From NCBI RefSeq assembly GCF_029689925.1, contig NZ_CP121445.1, forward strand, positions 6,134,501 to 6,198,500: DNA of 64,000 nucleotides, read 5' to 3'. Both the position numbers and the translations under genes were made by a program. This document shows positions 1-9,671 of the stretch, piece after piece. This DNA is from Anaerocolumna sp. AGMB13025. Its GTDB lineage: Bacteria > Bacillota > Clostridia > Lachnospirales > Lachnospiraceae. The notes below the pieces were generated by a model. That model was not told the origin of the DNA. It ran no database searches and saw nothing but the letters and a program-made list of their open reading frames with translations. The stretch's first letter is position 1. The number at the start of each line of letters is the position of its first letter.

Positions 1-937
1 CCGTAACTGCAATTTTAATGGTCGCAGCCTTTTCTTGGGCTGCAGTTACTTCCTTTGAAGCCTTTATTGCTGCTGCCCCTTCCACTTCATGTACAATCTC
101 AATAGTTTCTGCTGCGAGATCAAGCCAGTCACCCTTTAACTCCTCAATACGCTCACCGTCAATAGCTGCAGCAATTGCCGGATCAATGGGAACTTTGGCA
201 AGGACCGGCAAATCATATTTATTGGCAATTTCGTCGATGTGGCTGGTACCAAATACACTAATCTTTTCTCCGCAATTACCGCACTTGATATAACTATAAT
301 TTTCAATAAGACCCAGAATAGGAATATCCATGGCATTAGCCATATTAACTGCCTTTGATACAATCATGGATACCAGTTCCTGAGGGGATGCTACTATAAT
401 AAGTCCGTCCACCGGCAAGGACTGAAATACGGTAAGCGGAACATCTCCGGTTCCGGGAGGCATATCCACAAACATATAGTCAATATCTTCCCAAAGCACC
501 TCAGACCAGAATTGTTTTACGGTTCCTGCAATCACTGGACCTCTCCAAATCACCGGAGTATCTTCGGTTTCCAACAATAAGTTAACCGACATAATCTTAA
601 CACCGTTTTCACTTACTGCCGGTAAAATTCCAAGCTCATTGCCGGCTGCTTTGCTGTGGATACCAAATGCTTTCGGAATAGACGGTCCGGTTATATCCGC
701 ATCCAAAATACCGATATTGTAGCCTTTTTGGTTCATCAATACGGAAAGATAAGACGTAATAAAGGATTTGCCCACGCCTCCTTTACCGCTTACAATTCCA
801 ATTACCTTTTTCACCTTACTATAAGGATTAAGGGGGGCTAAAAAATCTTCCTTGGAAGATTTCCTTGAGGAACATTCTGTTTGACAGCTTGAACAGTCAC
901 TAGAACAGCTGCTTTGTGATTCATACGTTTCACTCAT
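1..937 (-). CDS. Mrp/NBP35-family Fe-S cluster carrier ATPase (3' end cut by window)
   Basis: P-loop ATPase of the Mrp/NBP35/ApbC family, which carries and transfers iron-sulfur clusters in the cytoplasm. Read from an ATG at 937 behind AGGAG with 9-nt spacing, the protein has a Cys-rich N-terminus (six Cys between residues 11 and 27), then the deviant Walker A motif GKGGVGKS, the switch DADITGPSIP, and the VDMPPGTGD motif. A CGNCG pair further on matches the family's cluster-binding CxxC. About 312 codons are visible and the C-terminus runs off the left edge. The last visible stretch, after the usual end of the ATPase domain, is Ala-rich and may lead into an extra C-terminal domain. The next gene upstream on the same strand encodes a DUF134 protein, a common neighbour of Mrp genes in clostridia. 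The family is certain; the client protein is unknown. Confidence 0.93.
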   Translation of the reverse strand, partial: MSETYESQSSCSSDCSSCQTECSSRKSSKEDFLAPLNPYSKVKKVIGIVSGKGGVGKSFITSYLSVLMNQKGYNIGILDADITGPSIPKAFGIHSKAAGNELGILPAVSENGVKIMSVNLLLETEDTPVIWRGPVIAGTVKQFWSEVLWEDIDYMFVDMPPGTGDVPLTVFQSLPVDGLIIVASPQELVSMIVSKAVNMANAMDIPILGLIENYSYIKCGNCGEKISVFGTSHIDEIANKYDLPVLAKVPIDPAIAAAIDGERIEELKGDWLDLAAETIEIVHEVEGAAAIKASKEVTAAQEKAATIKIAVT

Positions 938-1082
938 ATCTTTATTCTCCTATTCTTATTAACACATATTCTCTTACTTCTGTGGTCTACCCGGCTGTGG
1001 TTTACCAGACTTTGGCATAACTGGATATTGTTATTTCCTCTTAGTGTTTTACTCAATTTTGAATTTTACTTAGCTTTGAATT

Positions 1083-1448
1083 TCACTCGGCTTTGTATTC
1101 ACTCGGTTTTTGGTTCAAAACCTTTTTACAACGTTTACAACCGCAGTTGCAGGGCAGGTCCATCTCCGTAATTTCATAATTGCCACCCTGTATCAATACA
1201 CCTTTCCCTTCACATAGTGCTTCCACGGACTTATGCCTTCCAGAGTAAAGAATTCTTTGAAAAGTCCCTCGGGAGACACCCATTTTCTGAGCAGCATCCT
1301 CCTGCTCCAGATTTTCAAAATCACAAAGGCGGAGGGCTTCCAATTCGTCTACACTGAGTATAATATACCCCTGCCCGCCTTCTTCCGGCGTAAATACTTT
1401 ATGTTCAAACTCCGCACAAACTTTCCTGCATTTTGCATTTCTTGGCAT
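1083..1448 (-). CDS. DUF134 family DNA-binding protein
   Basis: Small protein (121 aa) of the DUF134 family. It opens MPRNAKCRKVC, the usual family start. A sigma-like helix-turn-helix follows (LSVDELEALRLCDFENLEQ, then AAQKMGVSRGTFQRIL), and the tail is Cys-rich (CNCGCKRCKK) and may bind metal or a cluster. I place the start at 1448, behind AAGGAG, rather than at the ATG 21 nt upstream, which would overlap the ribosome binding site. The gene is co-oriented with, and about 145 nt upstream of, the Mrp-type ATPase. That pairing is frequent in anaerobes and suggests a shared role in Fe-S or metal homeostasis, but the regulated target is unknown. Confidence 0.88.
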   Translation of the reverse strand: MPRNAKCRKVCAEFEHKVFTPEEGGQGYIILSVDELEALRLCDFENLEQEDAAQKMGVSRGTFQRILYSGRHKSVEALCEGKGVLIQGGNYEITEMDLPCNCGCKRCKKVLNQKPSEYKAE

Positions 1449-1734
1449 AAAGCATCTCCTTTCCGGCACCAGTATCCAGCTGCTTGCTACTATAACTTAA
1501 CATAAACTCTATCTTTTATTTATATTGTGCATATGCACAAATTAAATTATACTACCTGATAATTTTTTGTCAATAGTTAAGCTAAAAATATTAATAACCT
1601 CCTTTATGTTACTCATTTTCTCAAACTGTTAAAAGCCAGCTGAGATCTATGTGAACATAGTACATTATTATCTTGTGTCAGAATAAATCTATCTGAATAT
1701 TATGTTAATAAAATCCTTAAGGAGTTTTATAACT

Positions 1735-2310
1735 TTGCCTATACGAATATTTATAGATCAGGGACATAACCCCAGCGGCTTCAATGCCGGAGCTGAGGGT
1801 TTTGGTCTTAGGGAACAGGATATCACTTACCAGGTCGGCATGTACCTGGCTAATATTCTGAATGATGACCCCAGATTTGAAGCCCGCACATCAAGGACAA
1901 CACCGGAGCAGGTTTTAGGTTACAGCAATACCACCAGTTTAGCAGAAAGGGTAAGGCTGGCTAACTCCTGGCCGGCTAATTATTTTATTAGTATCCATTG
2001 TAATGCAAATGATAATCCCGCCATCAACGGAACAGAATGTTATGTCTTCCAGAATTATACCCAATCCTATTACCTGGCAGAACGAATACTGCCTGCCATC
2101 GTTAACCGGGTGGGAACAAGAAATAACGGTGTCCGGATTAATCCTTCTTTATATGTATTACGGCGGACTAATATGCCTGCTGTTTTAGTAGAGCTTGCCT
2201 ATATTACCAATTATGAGGATGCTCAAAAATTAGGTTCGCGGCAATATGATTTTGCTTATGGTATTTATCAGGGATTGTTAGATTACTTTGGATTTTCTGT
2301 TTTAGGATAA
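1735..2310 (+). CDS. N-acetylmuramoyl-L-alanine amidase (Amidase_3)
   Basis: Zinc-dependent amidase that cleaves the bond between N-acetylmuramic acid and L-alanine in peptidoglycan. The catalytic-domain hallmarks are visible: IFIDQGHNPSG near the N-terminus (first zinc His), an E in GLREQDITYQV, FISIHCNAND (second His) and LVELAYITN (catalytic Glu). I choose the TTG at 1735 because GGAG lies 10 nt before it; the ATG at 1702 has no ribosome binding site. This gives 191 aa with no signal peptide and no cell-wall-binding domain, so export or context (spore or mother-cell lysis) is uncertain. Compact stand-alone Amidase_3 proteins of this kind often belong to the CwlC/CwlD group. A strong terminator follows. 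Confidence 0.9.
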   Translation: MPIRIFIDQGHNPSGFNAGAEGFGLREQDITYQVGMYLANILNDDPRFEARTSRTTPEQVLGYSNTTSLAERVRLANSWPANYFISIHCNANDNPAINGTECYVFQNYTQSYYLAERILPAIVNRVGTRNNGVRINPSLYVLRRTNMPAVLVELAYITNYEDAQKLGSRQYDFAYGIYQGLLDYFGFSVLG

Positions 2311-2340
2311 GGCGCTTTATGACAGCAGTGACAATCAGAC

Positions 2341-2394
2341 AAAAAAATCCCTGAGAGGCAATTAATTCTCCAACTGCCGGCTCAGGGATCTTTT
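2341..2394. terminator. Bidirectional Rho-independent terminator
   Basis: A perfect 9-bp stem, ATCCCTGAG (2347-2355) pairing with CTCAGGGAT (2381-2389), is preceded by seven A and followed by CTTTT. It lies between the convergent amidase and tautomerase genes and can serve both. Confidence 0.85.
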
Positions 2395-2427
2395 GAAATA
2401 ATCTCTTTGTCTGTTGTGTTACTGGCT

Positions 2428-2772
2428 CTAAAAATTACTTCCGTTCCAGCCCCAGTTACTTACTTCTTCATATTTTACATAGATATGATCCGGACTAATA
2501 TCCAGTTCTTCCTCCAATATTTTAGTTATGACAGTAGTAAGTTTGTTATAGGAATCGGAATCAGCTTTTCCAAACAATTTCACTTCTACAAATGCAATAC
2601 CAAAATCACCTTCCCCTTTAAAATACATAGAGCATTGATCTTCAAAGGAAACCATAAGCCAATTTTCACTTTTACCGGGGATTAATTCTATTGCCTTTCC
2701 TAACTTTTTCTTTATATCCAGTTCTTTACCTTTTGTTATAGTTACATTGGTCTGTGTATTAATATATGGCAT
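2428..2772 (-). CDS. MIF-like phenylpyruvate tautomerase family protein
   Basis: 114-aa homologue of macrophage migration inhibitory factor. Pro2, the catalytic base after Met removal, is present (MPYINTQTNV). The signature MVSFEDQ...MYFKGE and the C-terminal WGWNGSNF closely follow the MIF pattern. Members fold as small trimers and tautomerise phenylpyruvate or related enols. The physiological substrate in anaerobes is not known. The gene appears monocistronic, convergent with the amidase gene, and has an AGGAGG site upstream of the ATG. Confidence 0.88.
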   Translation of the reverse strand: MPYINTQTNVTITKGKELDIKKKLGKAIELIPGKSENWLMVSFEDQCSMYFKGEGDFGIAFVEVKLFGKADSDSYNKLTTVITKILEEELDISPDHIYVKYEEVSNWGWNGSNF

Positions 2773-2968
2773 GTCTTACCTCCTAAAAGTTACTAACCTT
2801 CCATTCCTTCGTTAGGCCCAGTTTCTAACTGATCTGGAATAAATTTAATATACTATATAATTTATTGTTAGTTATCCCATTTGTCAAGTTATTTATAGGA
2901 TAATTACAAGATTTTTTCCAATTCGGCAGAAATTTTTAATAAACTTTACGAATATTACAAATTTTATA

Positions 2969-2997
2969 TTGACAATGAAAAATATTCTAATTATACT
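2969..2997 (+). promoter_or_regulatory. Sigma-A promoter of the trpB2 T-box leader
   Basis: TTGACA (2969-2974), 17-nt spacer, TATACT (2992-2997). It lies about 40 nt before the conserved start of the T-box leader. Confidence 0.8.
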
Positions 2998-3033
2998 ATA
3001 AGATAATTCATGAATAATTATAAATAAACCGTT

Positions 3034-3302
3034 GATTAAGAAGAGTACGTTTGTCTTACATTTTCAGAGAACCTTACAGTGGTGGAAGTAAGGTAATAGA
3101 GGGCAGACCGAATGGGCTTAAGAGGTTGGGAAGAAAGGTCAAAGACCAAGTAATGCCCGACGGGATCTCCACCCGTTATCCTGGGAGCATATATTCTAGG
3201 TATATGGAATAAGTGGGTGATTTTTCACCAAACAGGGTGGTACCGCAGAAGGATATACAGACTTTTGTCCCAGTAAATTTACTGAGGCAAGAGTCTTTTT
3301 TT
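3034..3302 (+). ncRNA. Tryptophan-specific T-box riboswitch
   Basis: The leader starts GATTAAGAAGAGTACG, typical of T-box Stem I. It contains an AGAGA motif and a terminal hairpin. The specifier loop reads GAA-TGG, with the TGG specifier (tryptophan) at 3113-3115. The conserved T-box AGGGTGGTACCGC is at 3234-3246. A terminator stem (AGACTTTTG near 3259 with CAAGAGTCT before a T run to 3302) follows. Uncharged tRNA-Trp should stabilise the antiterminator and switch on the downstream trpB2. Confidence 0.95.
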
Positions 3303-3355
3303 ATACCCATTTACTTATAAACATGCATTAATGAATCGAAAGGAGAACTTAAGTT

Positions 3356-4735
3356 ATGGCAAAAATTCCACACAGACTTTATCTTACGGAGGACCAGATG
3401 CCCACCAGTTGGTATAATCTAAGAGCTGATATGAAGGAACAGCCGGATCCCATGTTAAACCCAGGAACTTTTAAGCCCGCCACCGAGGAAGATTTATACC
3501 CTGTATTTTGTAAAGAACTTGCCCATCAGGAAATGGATGGAGTCACAAGGTATGTAGATATTCCGGATGAAATACAGGACTTTTATAAGATGTACCGACC
3601 CTCACCTTTAATCCGTGCCTATAATTTAGAAAAAGCCCTGGGGACACCTGCTAAAATCTATTATAAATTCGAAGGGAACAATACCTCCGGAAGCCATAAG
3701 CTAAACTCTGCCGTTGCACAGGCTTATTATGCCAAAGAGCAGGGTCTTAAAAGCCTAACGACAGAAACCGGCGCCGGTCAATGGGGTACCGCCCTGGCAG
3801 AAGCCTGCTCCTATTTTAACATTCCCCTTACGGTTTATATGGTCAAATGCTCCTATGAACAAAAGCCCTTCCGCAAATCCATTATAAAGACCTTTGATGC
3901 AGCTATCATTCCAAGTCCAAGTGCCACCACAGAGGCAGGGCGAAAGATATTAGAAAAATCCCCGAATACCGGCGGAAGCCTTGGGTGTGCTATCTCGGAA
4001 GCTGTGGAAAAGGCCGTTACCACAGAAGGCTGCCGTTATGTACTGGGTTCCGTATTAAATCAGGTACTCCTTCATCAATCAATTATCGGTCTAGAGACCA
4101 AAACTGCTATGGAACTTTTAGATGAATACCCGGATATTGTAATTGGCTGTGCCGGGGGCGGTTCCAACCTTGGCGGGTTAATTGCTCCTTTTATGCAGGA
4201 TAAATTACTGGGTAAGGCAAATCCCCGAATTGTAGCCGTAGAACCGGCCTCCTGTCCCTCCTTTACCCGAGGCAAATATGCTTATGATTTCTGCGATACC
4301 GGTAAAGTCACACCTATGGCCAGAATGTATACCTTAGGCTCTAGTTTCATCCCCTCCGCCAACCATGCCGGCGGTTTAAGATACCATGGCATGTCTCCGA
4401 TTCTTTCTAAATTATATCATGACGGATATATGGAGGCTGTGGCTGTAGAACAGACCAAGGTATTTGAGGCCGCTTGTCTTTTTGCAAAACAAGAGACCAT
4501 CCTGCCGGCTCCGGAGTCTGCCCATGCCATACGGGCTGCAATTGATGAAGCCTTAACCTGCAAAGAAACCGGTGAAGCAAAAACCATTCTTTTCGGTCTT
4601 ACCGGTACCGGTTATTTCGATATGATGGCTTATACCGCTTATCTGGAAGGCACTATGACGGATTATATTCCCACCGACAGTGACCTGGCAATGGGATTTT
4701 CCCAATTGCCTATAATTCCTGGATTAAAGGCTTAA
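3356..4735 (+). CDS. trpB2: TrpB2-type tryptophan synthase beta chain
   Basis: PLP-dependent beta-replacement enzyme that condenses indole with serine to form tryptophan. At 459 aa, with a long N-terminal extension (residues 1-80) and wording such as YRPSPLIRAYNLE, it belongs to the TrpB2 branch rather than the roughly 400-aa TrpB1. The Schiff-base Lys is K115 in SGSHKLNSA, and the phosphate-binding GGGSN is at 267-271. AAGGAG precedes the ATG. No trpA lies nearby, so it may salvage free indole instead of forming a TrpAB complex, as proposed for other TrpB2 enzymes. The tryptophan T-box upstream independently supports the function. Confidence 0.95.
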   Translation: MAKIPHRLYLTEDQMPTSWYNLRADMKEQPDPMLNPGTFKPATEEDLYPVFCKELAHQEMDGVTRYVDIPDEIQDFYKMYRPSPLIRAYNLEKALGTPAKIYYKFEGNNTSGSHKLNSAVAQAYYAKEQGLKSLTTETGAGQWGTALAEACSYFNIPLTVYMVKCSYEQKPFRKSIIKTFDAAIIPSPSATTEAGRKILEKSPNTGGSLGCAISEAVEKAVTTEGCRYVLGSVLNQVLLHQSIIGLETKTAMELLDEYPDIVIGCAGGGSNLGGLIAPFMQDKLLGKANPRIVAVEPASCPSFTRGKYAYDFCDTGKVTPMARMYTLGSSFIPSANHAGGLRYHGMSPILSKLYHDGYMEAVAVEQTKVFEAACLFAKQETILPAPESAHAIRAAIDEALTCKETGEAKTILFGLTGTGYFDMMAYTAYLEGTMTDYIPTDSDLAMGFSQLPIIPGLKA

Positions 4736-4752
4736 CTTATTATTTTTGATGG

Positions 4753-4883
4753 AGGCTGTTGCGGAATAAAATCTCTATTATGGACATCGGTCTGAGATAG
4801 CAATACGTTTTTAAGTAACTTTGTCCCAATTTATTTACCAGATAGATATCAAATATATCTCTGATATCTATCTGCAACAGCCT
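4753..4883. repeat. Short inverted-repeat element, possible degenerate MITE
   Basis: AGGCTGTTGC (4753-4762) and GCAACAGCCT (4874-4883) are perfect inverted ends. A perfect 12-bp hairpin, AGATAGATATCA/TGATATCTATCT, lies just inside the right end (4840-4873). The ends resemble those of the larger palindrome at 11.2 kb (GAG-CTGTT-CAAAATT), so it may be a small non-autonomous element that also ends transcription from trpB2. The rest of the 690-nt gap before rpoD shows no gene. Confidence 0.5.
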
Positions 4884-5261
4884 GAAAAAATTGTAGTAAT
4901 TCATACCTATTTTTCATCAAGTTACTATTTTCTCACATTATGTCACCCTGATTCATGAATTCATGACTATTTTACTTTCTATATTCATATTTTATTCTGT
5001 AAGATACTTTCATATAGTATATGATAATTTTCGTAGATTTCGCTGTTTGATAACAAAAAACTCTTAATAAAATTACTTCAAGTGCCTAAATTGTAAGCAG
5101 GATTATGCGGTGTTTCATAAATACTTATTGACGAGGTTTAAATACTTTATTCTATTATGTTTTCATCTTAATGCATAAATCCTCATATTTATAAGTATGT
5201 CTGATGCACTATCCGAATTATGTCGAAATTAAAAAATCTGCTTTTCTTCTAGGACAGCCTG

Positions 5262-5270
5262 TGCTATAAT
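5262..5270 (+). promoter_or_regulatory. Extended -10 promoter upstream of rpoD
   Basis: TGCTATAAT is an ideal extended -10 element; no good -35 is needed or seen. It lies about 160 nt before the rpoD start. A weaker TTGACG element is at about 5129. Confidence 0.5.
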
Positions 5271-5430
5271 GATATTTGGTGATAATATCGTCCCAGGAAA
5301 CTTATTTACTAAATATTTTTGCATGAAATGTCCCTAAGATAATCATACTATGAAAAAGGGACTCTTAATTTTGTAAATAGTTTCTTTTTTTATTGTACAT
5401 TAAAAGCAACCAGACCCATGGAGGAATAAA

Positions 5431-6546
5431 ATGAGCGAAGTAGCACATAACTTTGAAGAGAAATTAAGAGAATTATTATCCTATGCCAATGACAATAAAG
5501 GTGTTGTTGATGTGGGTAAAGTCAACGACTTTTTTAAAGAGATGAACCTGGATGTCAGGCAAATTGATAAAATATATGAGTATCTGGAAGCACATAATAT
5601 TGTTATCCTGAATCCCATTGAAGAGGATGAACCGGATGATGAGATTATTATGGATTTGGAAGACAGTGATGAGGCTGCTCTTTTAGATTTTGAAGATTTT
5701 TCCATGATCGGTACCATGTCTGATGACCCGGTTAAATTGTATTTAAAAGAAATCGGAAGTTATCCTCTTTTATCCGTAGCCGAAGAAATTGAACTTGCAA
5801 AAAAAATCGAAGAAGGCGATGCCAATGCAAAAAGAGTACTGGCTGAATCGAATCTTCGTCTGGTTGTCAGTATAGCAAAACGTTATGTCGGCAGAGGCTT
5901 ATCTTTTCTGGATTTAATTCAGGAAGGTAATTTAGGTCTTATTAAAGCTGTTGATAAATTTGATTATAATAAAGGATATAAATTCAGTACTTATGCTACC
6001 TGGTGGATTCGACAGGCGATTACCAGATCCATCGCAGATCAGTCACGTACCATTCGTATACCGGTACATATGTCTGAGGTTATTAATAAGACTTACCGCG
6101 TATCCAGAAGCCTTTTACAGGAATTAGGAAGAGAACCTTCCGAGCAGGAAATTGCAGATGCCATGAAACTTCCCATTGAAAAAGTGAGGGAAATCCTTAA
6201 GGTTTCCGCGGACCCTATTTCTCTTGATACCCCCATTGGTGAAGAAGACGACAGCCATCTTGGCGATTTTATCAAAGATGATTCCATTATGGGACCGGAG
6301 GATGCAGCATCTTATTCCGTGCTTCAGGATCAGATCTCAAAATTATTAGAGACCTTAACTGAGCGGGAACAGCGGGTATTAATATTAAGATTCGGTCTTA
6401 AGGACGGAAGGACCAGAACCTTGGAAGAGGTAGGTAAGGAATTTAACGTAACCCGTGAACGTATCAGACAGATTGAAGCAAAAGCACTACGAAAATTAAG
6501 ACATCCAAGCCGCGCAAGAATGCTAAAAGGCTATGACATCATGTAA
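5431..6546 (+). CDS. rpoD: RNA polymerase primary sigma factor SigA/RpoD
   Basis: Vegetative sigma-70 factor (371 aa) that directs RNA polymerase to housekeeping promoters. Region 1.1 covers about residues 1-85, followed by an acidic linker. Region 1.2 is visible as [12 protein letters not shown], regions 2.1-2.4 as [33 protein letters not shown] and [10 protein letters not shown], and region 4.2 as [18 protein letters not shown]. The length is normal for a clostridial SigA. GGAGG sits before the ATG. The usual partner dnaG is not upstream here; the nearest upstream gene is trpB2, nearly 700 nt away. Confidence 0.98.
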   Translation: MSEVAHNFEEKLRELLSYANDNKGVVDVGKVNDFFKEMNLDVRQIDKIYEYLEAHNIVILNPIEEDEPDDEIIMDLEDSDEAALLDFEDFSMIGTMSDDPVKLYLKEIGSYPLLSVAEEIELAKKIEEGDANAKRVLAESNLRLVVSIAKRYVGRGLSFLDLIQEGNLGLIKAVDKFDYNKGYKFSTYATWWIRQAITRSIADQSRTIRIPVHMSEVINKTYRVSRSLLQELGREPSEQEIADAMKLPIEKVREILKVSADPISLDTPIGEEDDSHLGDFIKDDSIMGPEDAASYSVLQDQISKLLETLTEREQRVLILRFGLKDGRTRTLEEVGKEFNVTRERIRQIEAKALRKLRHPSRARMLKGYDIM

Positions 6547-6615
6547 GAATTCTTGGAATTATAAAATATCAAGTATAAGCACTGTTATTGTGGTTATACC
6601 CATGGAGGACACACT

Positions 6616-7335
6616 ATGGAACGTATTATATTGATGGTTATAAGAAGTCTTTTGGAACTGCCCTTTTGGTTATATAAAATATTTCGATACGCAGATATTG
6701 ACAAATATGATGAAACAACCGGATACGCGCTTTTATACCGGCTGACTAAAAAAGCCAATCGCAGAGGCCGGGTTACGATTCAATGTTATGGTCTTGATAA
6801 TCTGCCTAAGGAGAATGGTTATGTTATGTATTCCAATCACCAGGGTATGTTCGATGCATTAATTTTACTTGAGACTCATGAACGCCCCTTTGCAACGGTG
6901 TCAAAGAAAGAGGTTGAGAATGTATTTTTCATAAAACAGATTTTTGTTATTCTCAGATCCAAATTTATTGACAGAGAAGACGTCAGACAATCCATGAAGG
7001 TTATGATGGAGGTAACCAAGGAGGTTAAGGAAGGTCGTAATTACTTAATATTTCCCGAAGGTACCAGATCTAAGAACCAGAATCAGATACAGGAATTTAA
7101 AGGCGGCAGTTTTAAATGCGCTATGAACGCTAAAGCTCCGATTGTCCCAATCGCCATAATTGATTCTTATAAGAGCTTTGACACCCATTCCATTGCAAAA
7201 TTAACGGTTCAGATTCATTACTTAGAACCACTTTACTATGAGGATTATCAAGGTATGAAATCCGGTGAAATAGCGGAATTGGTTGCAGCCAGAATTGAAA
7301 AAACTATAAATGAGTTTGAAACGATTCCAGCTTGA
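6616..7335 (+). CDS. 1-acyl-sn-glycerol-3-phosphate acyltransferase family protein (PlsC)
   Basis: Membrane-associated glycerolipid acyltransferase that makes phosphatidic acid from lysophosphatidic acid. The HX4D motif is visible as SNHQGMFDAL and the substrate-binding motif as FPEGTRS. The N-terminal 25 residues are hydrophobic (MVIRSLLELPFWLYKIF). At 239 aa the length fits the family. GGAGG lies 7 nt before the ATG, and the gene starts 69 nt after rpoD, so it is probably co-transcribed with it. A strong terminator follows at 7457-7489. Confidence 0.93.
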   Translation: MERIILMVIRSLLELPFWLYKIFRYADIDKYDETTGYALLYRLTKKANRRGRVTIQCYGLDNLPKENGYVMYSNHQGMFDALILLETHERPFATVSKKEVENVFFIKQIFVILRSKFIDREDVRQSMKVMMEVTKEVKEGRNYLIFPEGTRSKNQNQIQEFKGGSFKCAMNAKAPIVPIAIIDSYKSFDTHSIAKLTVQIHYLEPLYYEDYQGMKSGEIAELVAARIEKTINEFETIPA

Positions 7336-7456
7336 AAGTAAAGCATCTACGTTATTGTTTGCGATGCTGCATCAAAGAACATCCTGACAGAAAGTTGAAC
7401 TTTTAACTTAGCCGCTAACTCAACTACTTATCAATATAAAATCAGTTATACTTATA

Positions 7457-7489
7457 ATGGTTAAGGCATAAAGCCTTAGCCATTTTTTT
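7457..7489 (+). terminator. Rho-independent terminator after rpoD-plsC
   Basis: ATGGTTAAGGC, loop ATAAA, GCCTTAGCCAT, then seven T: an 11-bp stem with one G-T pair. Confidence 0.9.
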
Positions 7490-7557
7490 GGCTTTAGCCA
7501 TTTTTGGGGCTTTAGCCATTTTTGGGGCTTTAGCTATTTTGGAGGCTTTAGCTCCCC
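7473..7557 (+). repeat. 18-bp tandem repeats derived from a terminator arm
   Basis: About 4.5 degenerate copies of an 18-bp unit (GGCTTTAGCCATTTTTGG) continue directly from the 3' arm of the terminator at 7457-7489. They look like duplication of that arm with its T run. The rest of 7558-8121 holds no gene that I can see. Confidence 0.75.
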
Positions 7558-7742
7558 ATCACAGACACTTTTTTTCTTAAATTACCTTATTTTATAATTA
7601 AGTTTTATAATTACCTATAGAAAATTTATCCTAAATTTGTTAATATTTAATTACCTTTTTTACCAGTTTATTTATTAATATGACTGAATTTTAATGAATT
7701 TTGACGAAGTAGTGTGTAGAATTACAGACAATACAGAAAACA

Positions 7743-7773
7743 GGTACCACAACTTATTATATAATAAGGTACC
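7743..7773. repeat. Palindrome upstream of the XRE regulator gene
   Basis: A perfect 16-bp palindrome CTTATTATATAATAAG (7753-7768) is flanked by GGTACC on both sides (7743-7748 and 7768-7773). It sits about 350 nt before the regulator gene, in otherwise empty sequence. It may be a protein-binding site; there is no direct evidence. Confidence 0.4.
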
Positions 7774-8121
7774 TCTTACCGTGTATAAACTACCAATTAA
7801 CCCTAAATGTCGGAATAGTCAGTAAACTCTTATTATACCAGGGAACATCTACCCAAAACCGGATTATATAAATCCTGTCTCATATTACTTCTAAGGTGCA
7901 TTTTGCTATCACGTTTCTATGTAACGCACACTTCCTCCCGGTCAGTTTGTTACATCTTGTGAGAGATTTGTTAACCGTTTTTATATAATTAACCGTATAA
8001 AAAGCAAAACTTTACGAATCATTAGAATATACATAATACGAAGGATAAAAAGGTTACTACTATTATTAGAAAGGAATATGTATGGTGATTTTTCCCAATC
8101 ATTTATACATGGGGTATTAAT

Positions 8122-8502
8122 ATGTCTTCTATAGGCAGCAGAGTGAAAGAATTACGAGTTAAAAAAGGCTTGACCCAAGCCCAACTAGGCAGTTTGTCAG
8201 GCATACATCCTACCAATATAGGCAGAATTGAAAATAAAGATGCCGTGCCGCAGGCAGATATTTTATATCTGATTGCCAAAAATCTGAATACCAGTGTGGA
8301 ATGGTTACTTACGGGAGTCTCTTCGCCTCCCTGTCACGAACTGCTCCTTGAAGCAGCCCTGACCTTTGAAAAGTCTCTGCAAACTGACCCTTTGTTAGGG
8401 GAATTTTATAAACTGTATCAGAATCTAAACGACAATGAAAAACACGAAGTAATCAGATTTGTAAAATTTATCCTATATCAAAAAGATATGCAGACTAATT
8501 GA
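8122..8502 (+). CDS. XRE-family transcriptional regulator
   Basis: 126-aa protein with an N-terminal HTH_XRE domain, residues about 6-62 (VKELRVKKGLTQAQLGSLSG, then IGRIENKDAVPQADILYLIAKNLNTS). A C-terminal part of about 55 residues probably dimerises. It resembles SinR/SlrR-like and phage-type regulators. The ribosome binding site is weak (GGGGT before the ATG). The gene is monocistronic and converges on the chemoreceptor gene; the stop codons are about 20 nt apart. Its target is unknown. Confidence 0.88.
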   Translation: MSSIGSRVKELRVKKGLTQAQLGSLSGIHPTNIGRIENKDAVPQADILYLIAKNLNTSVEWLLTGVSSPPCHELLLEAALTFEKSLQTDPLLGEFYKLYQNLNDNEKHEVIRFVKFILYQKDMQTN

Positions 8503-8519
8503 TGATGAAGTCCTACCCT

Positions 8520-9671
8520 CTATACATTAAGAGCGAGTCTTGATAATTCTGTCGACATACTAGTAATCTCTTCAATACTGGAAGTAATCTCTTCTGTAGC
8601 AGCCGCCTGTTCCTGGCTTGCACTTAAAGAATCGCTGCTTTTAATGCCTGCCTCTTCTACTTTTTGTTTTATAGTGTCCGTGAGTTTATTAATGATTGGC
8701 ACTGTACTTTTAGACTGATCAGATAATTTTCGGATTTCATCCGCAACAACTGCAAAGCCTTTACCGGCTTCGCCTGCTCTGGCAGCCTCAATGGAGGCAT
8801 TTAATCCAAGCATTTTGGTCTGGTCTGCTATTACTTTAATAAATTTGGTTACCGAATTGATTTCATCGGAGATACCGGCAATGTCTTTGATTATTCCATT
8901 TAGTACCTGTTCATTGGAATGGATTTCTGTGGCTGAAGCTGCAAGCTGCTGTATGGCAGAGGATATTCCGGTAAGGCTGTTTTCTAGATTGACTGACATA
9001 CCGCGGAGTACGGCTGCATTCTCCTTAGGCATGATAATTCCTAAGGTAGCTACAAGATCTGTTCCGTTCTCCTCATCAAAAAGAGGATAATTGGCTGTAA
9101 AAACAGGCACACCATACTTTGCTTCATCCAGTTCTGCAGTCATCGGAGTTTTAGATTGTATCACCTTATATGCTACATCTTCTTGGGTTAACTCATAACC
9201 CACCGGGAACATAGGCATCTGAAATTTGTTGGAATTCTGACAATACGCTATTTTTTGAAGATCTGTCAGGTAAAGAAAGGCTCCTTCATTAAACATCTCT
9301 GTCAGAATCGGGGCGAAATCATAAAAGGAAGCAGCTACCGGATGTAAATGAGGCACTGCGATAAGTAAGGCTCCATAAGCTTCTCCGTCACTGTTAAGTA
9401 TTGGCAGCGATGATACCTTAAGTCTTACACCGTATACACTGCGGGGAATGTTCTGAACTAAAACTTTCTTTTCACGAATTGCTTTTATGGTAGTGGAATC
9501 CTGTTCCAACTGATCACCTAACTTTAATATATCCAATGCAAAGGTCCTGGACTTTTTCTGCCATGTAACCGTATCGCCTTCAATAACAGCAAACAGAATC
9601 CCTCCTTGTACCAGCTCGGTAAGAGTTTCTATCATAAACTTACATTCTTCTAATCCCGACATATGAATCAT
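8520..9671 (-). CDS. Soluble methyl-accepting chemotaxis protein
   Basis: 383-aa chemoreceptor with no transmembrane segment. The N-terminal 240 residues look like a cytoplasmic PAS- or GAF-like sensor. The C-terminal signalling hairpin follows, with its hallmark tip [20 protein letters not shown] and [15 protein letters not shown]. The signalling domain is short: after the tip only about 90 residues return, so it belongs to a short-helix class. It should dock on a CheA/CheW array and sense an intracellular cue. GGAGG lies 7 nt before the chosen ATG. No chemotaxis genes are nearby. Confidence 0.92.
   Translation of the reverse strand: MIHMSGLEECKFMIETLTELVQGGILFAVIEGDTVTWQKKSRTFALDILKLGDQLEQDSTTIKAIREKKVLVQNIPRSVYGVRLKVSSLPILNSDGEAYGALLIAVPHLHPVAASFYDFAPILTEMFNEGAFLYLTDLQKIAYCQNSNKFQMPMFPVGYELTQEDVAYKVIQSKTPMTAELDEAKYGVPVFTANYPLFDEENGTDLVATLGIIMPKENAAVLRGMSVNLENSLTGISSAIQQLAASATEIHSNEQVLNGIIKDIAGISDEINSVTKFIKVIADQTKMLGLNASIEAARAGEAGKGFAVVADEIRKLSDQSKSTVPIINKLTDTIKQKVEEAGIKSSDSLSASQEQAAATEEITSSIEEITSMSTELSRLALNV

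Noticed and set aside
4840-4895. Strong intrinsic terminator after trpB2
   Set aside because: The hairpin is perfect, but no T run follows it on the plus strand; listed as part of the inverted-repeat element instead.
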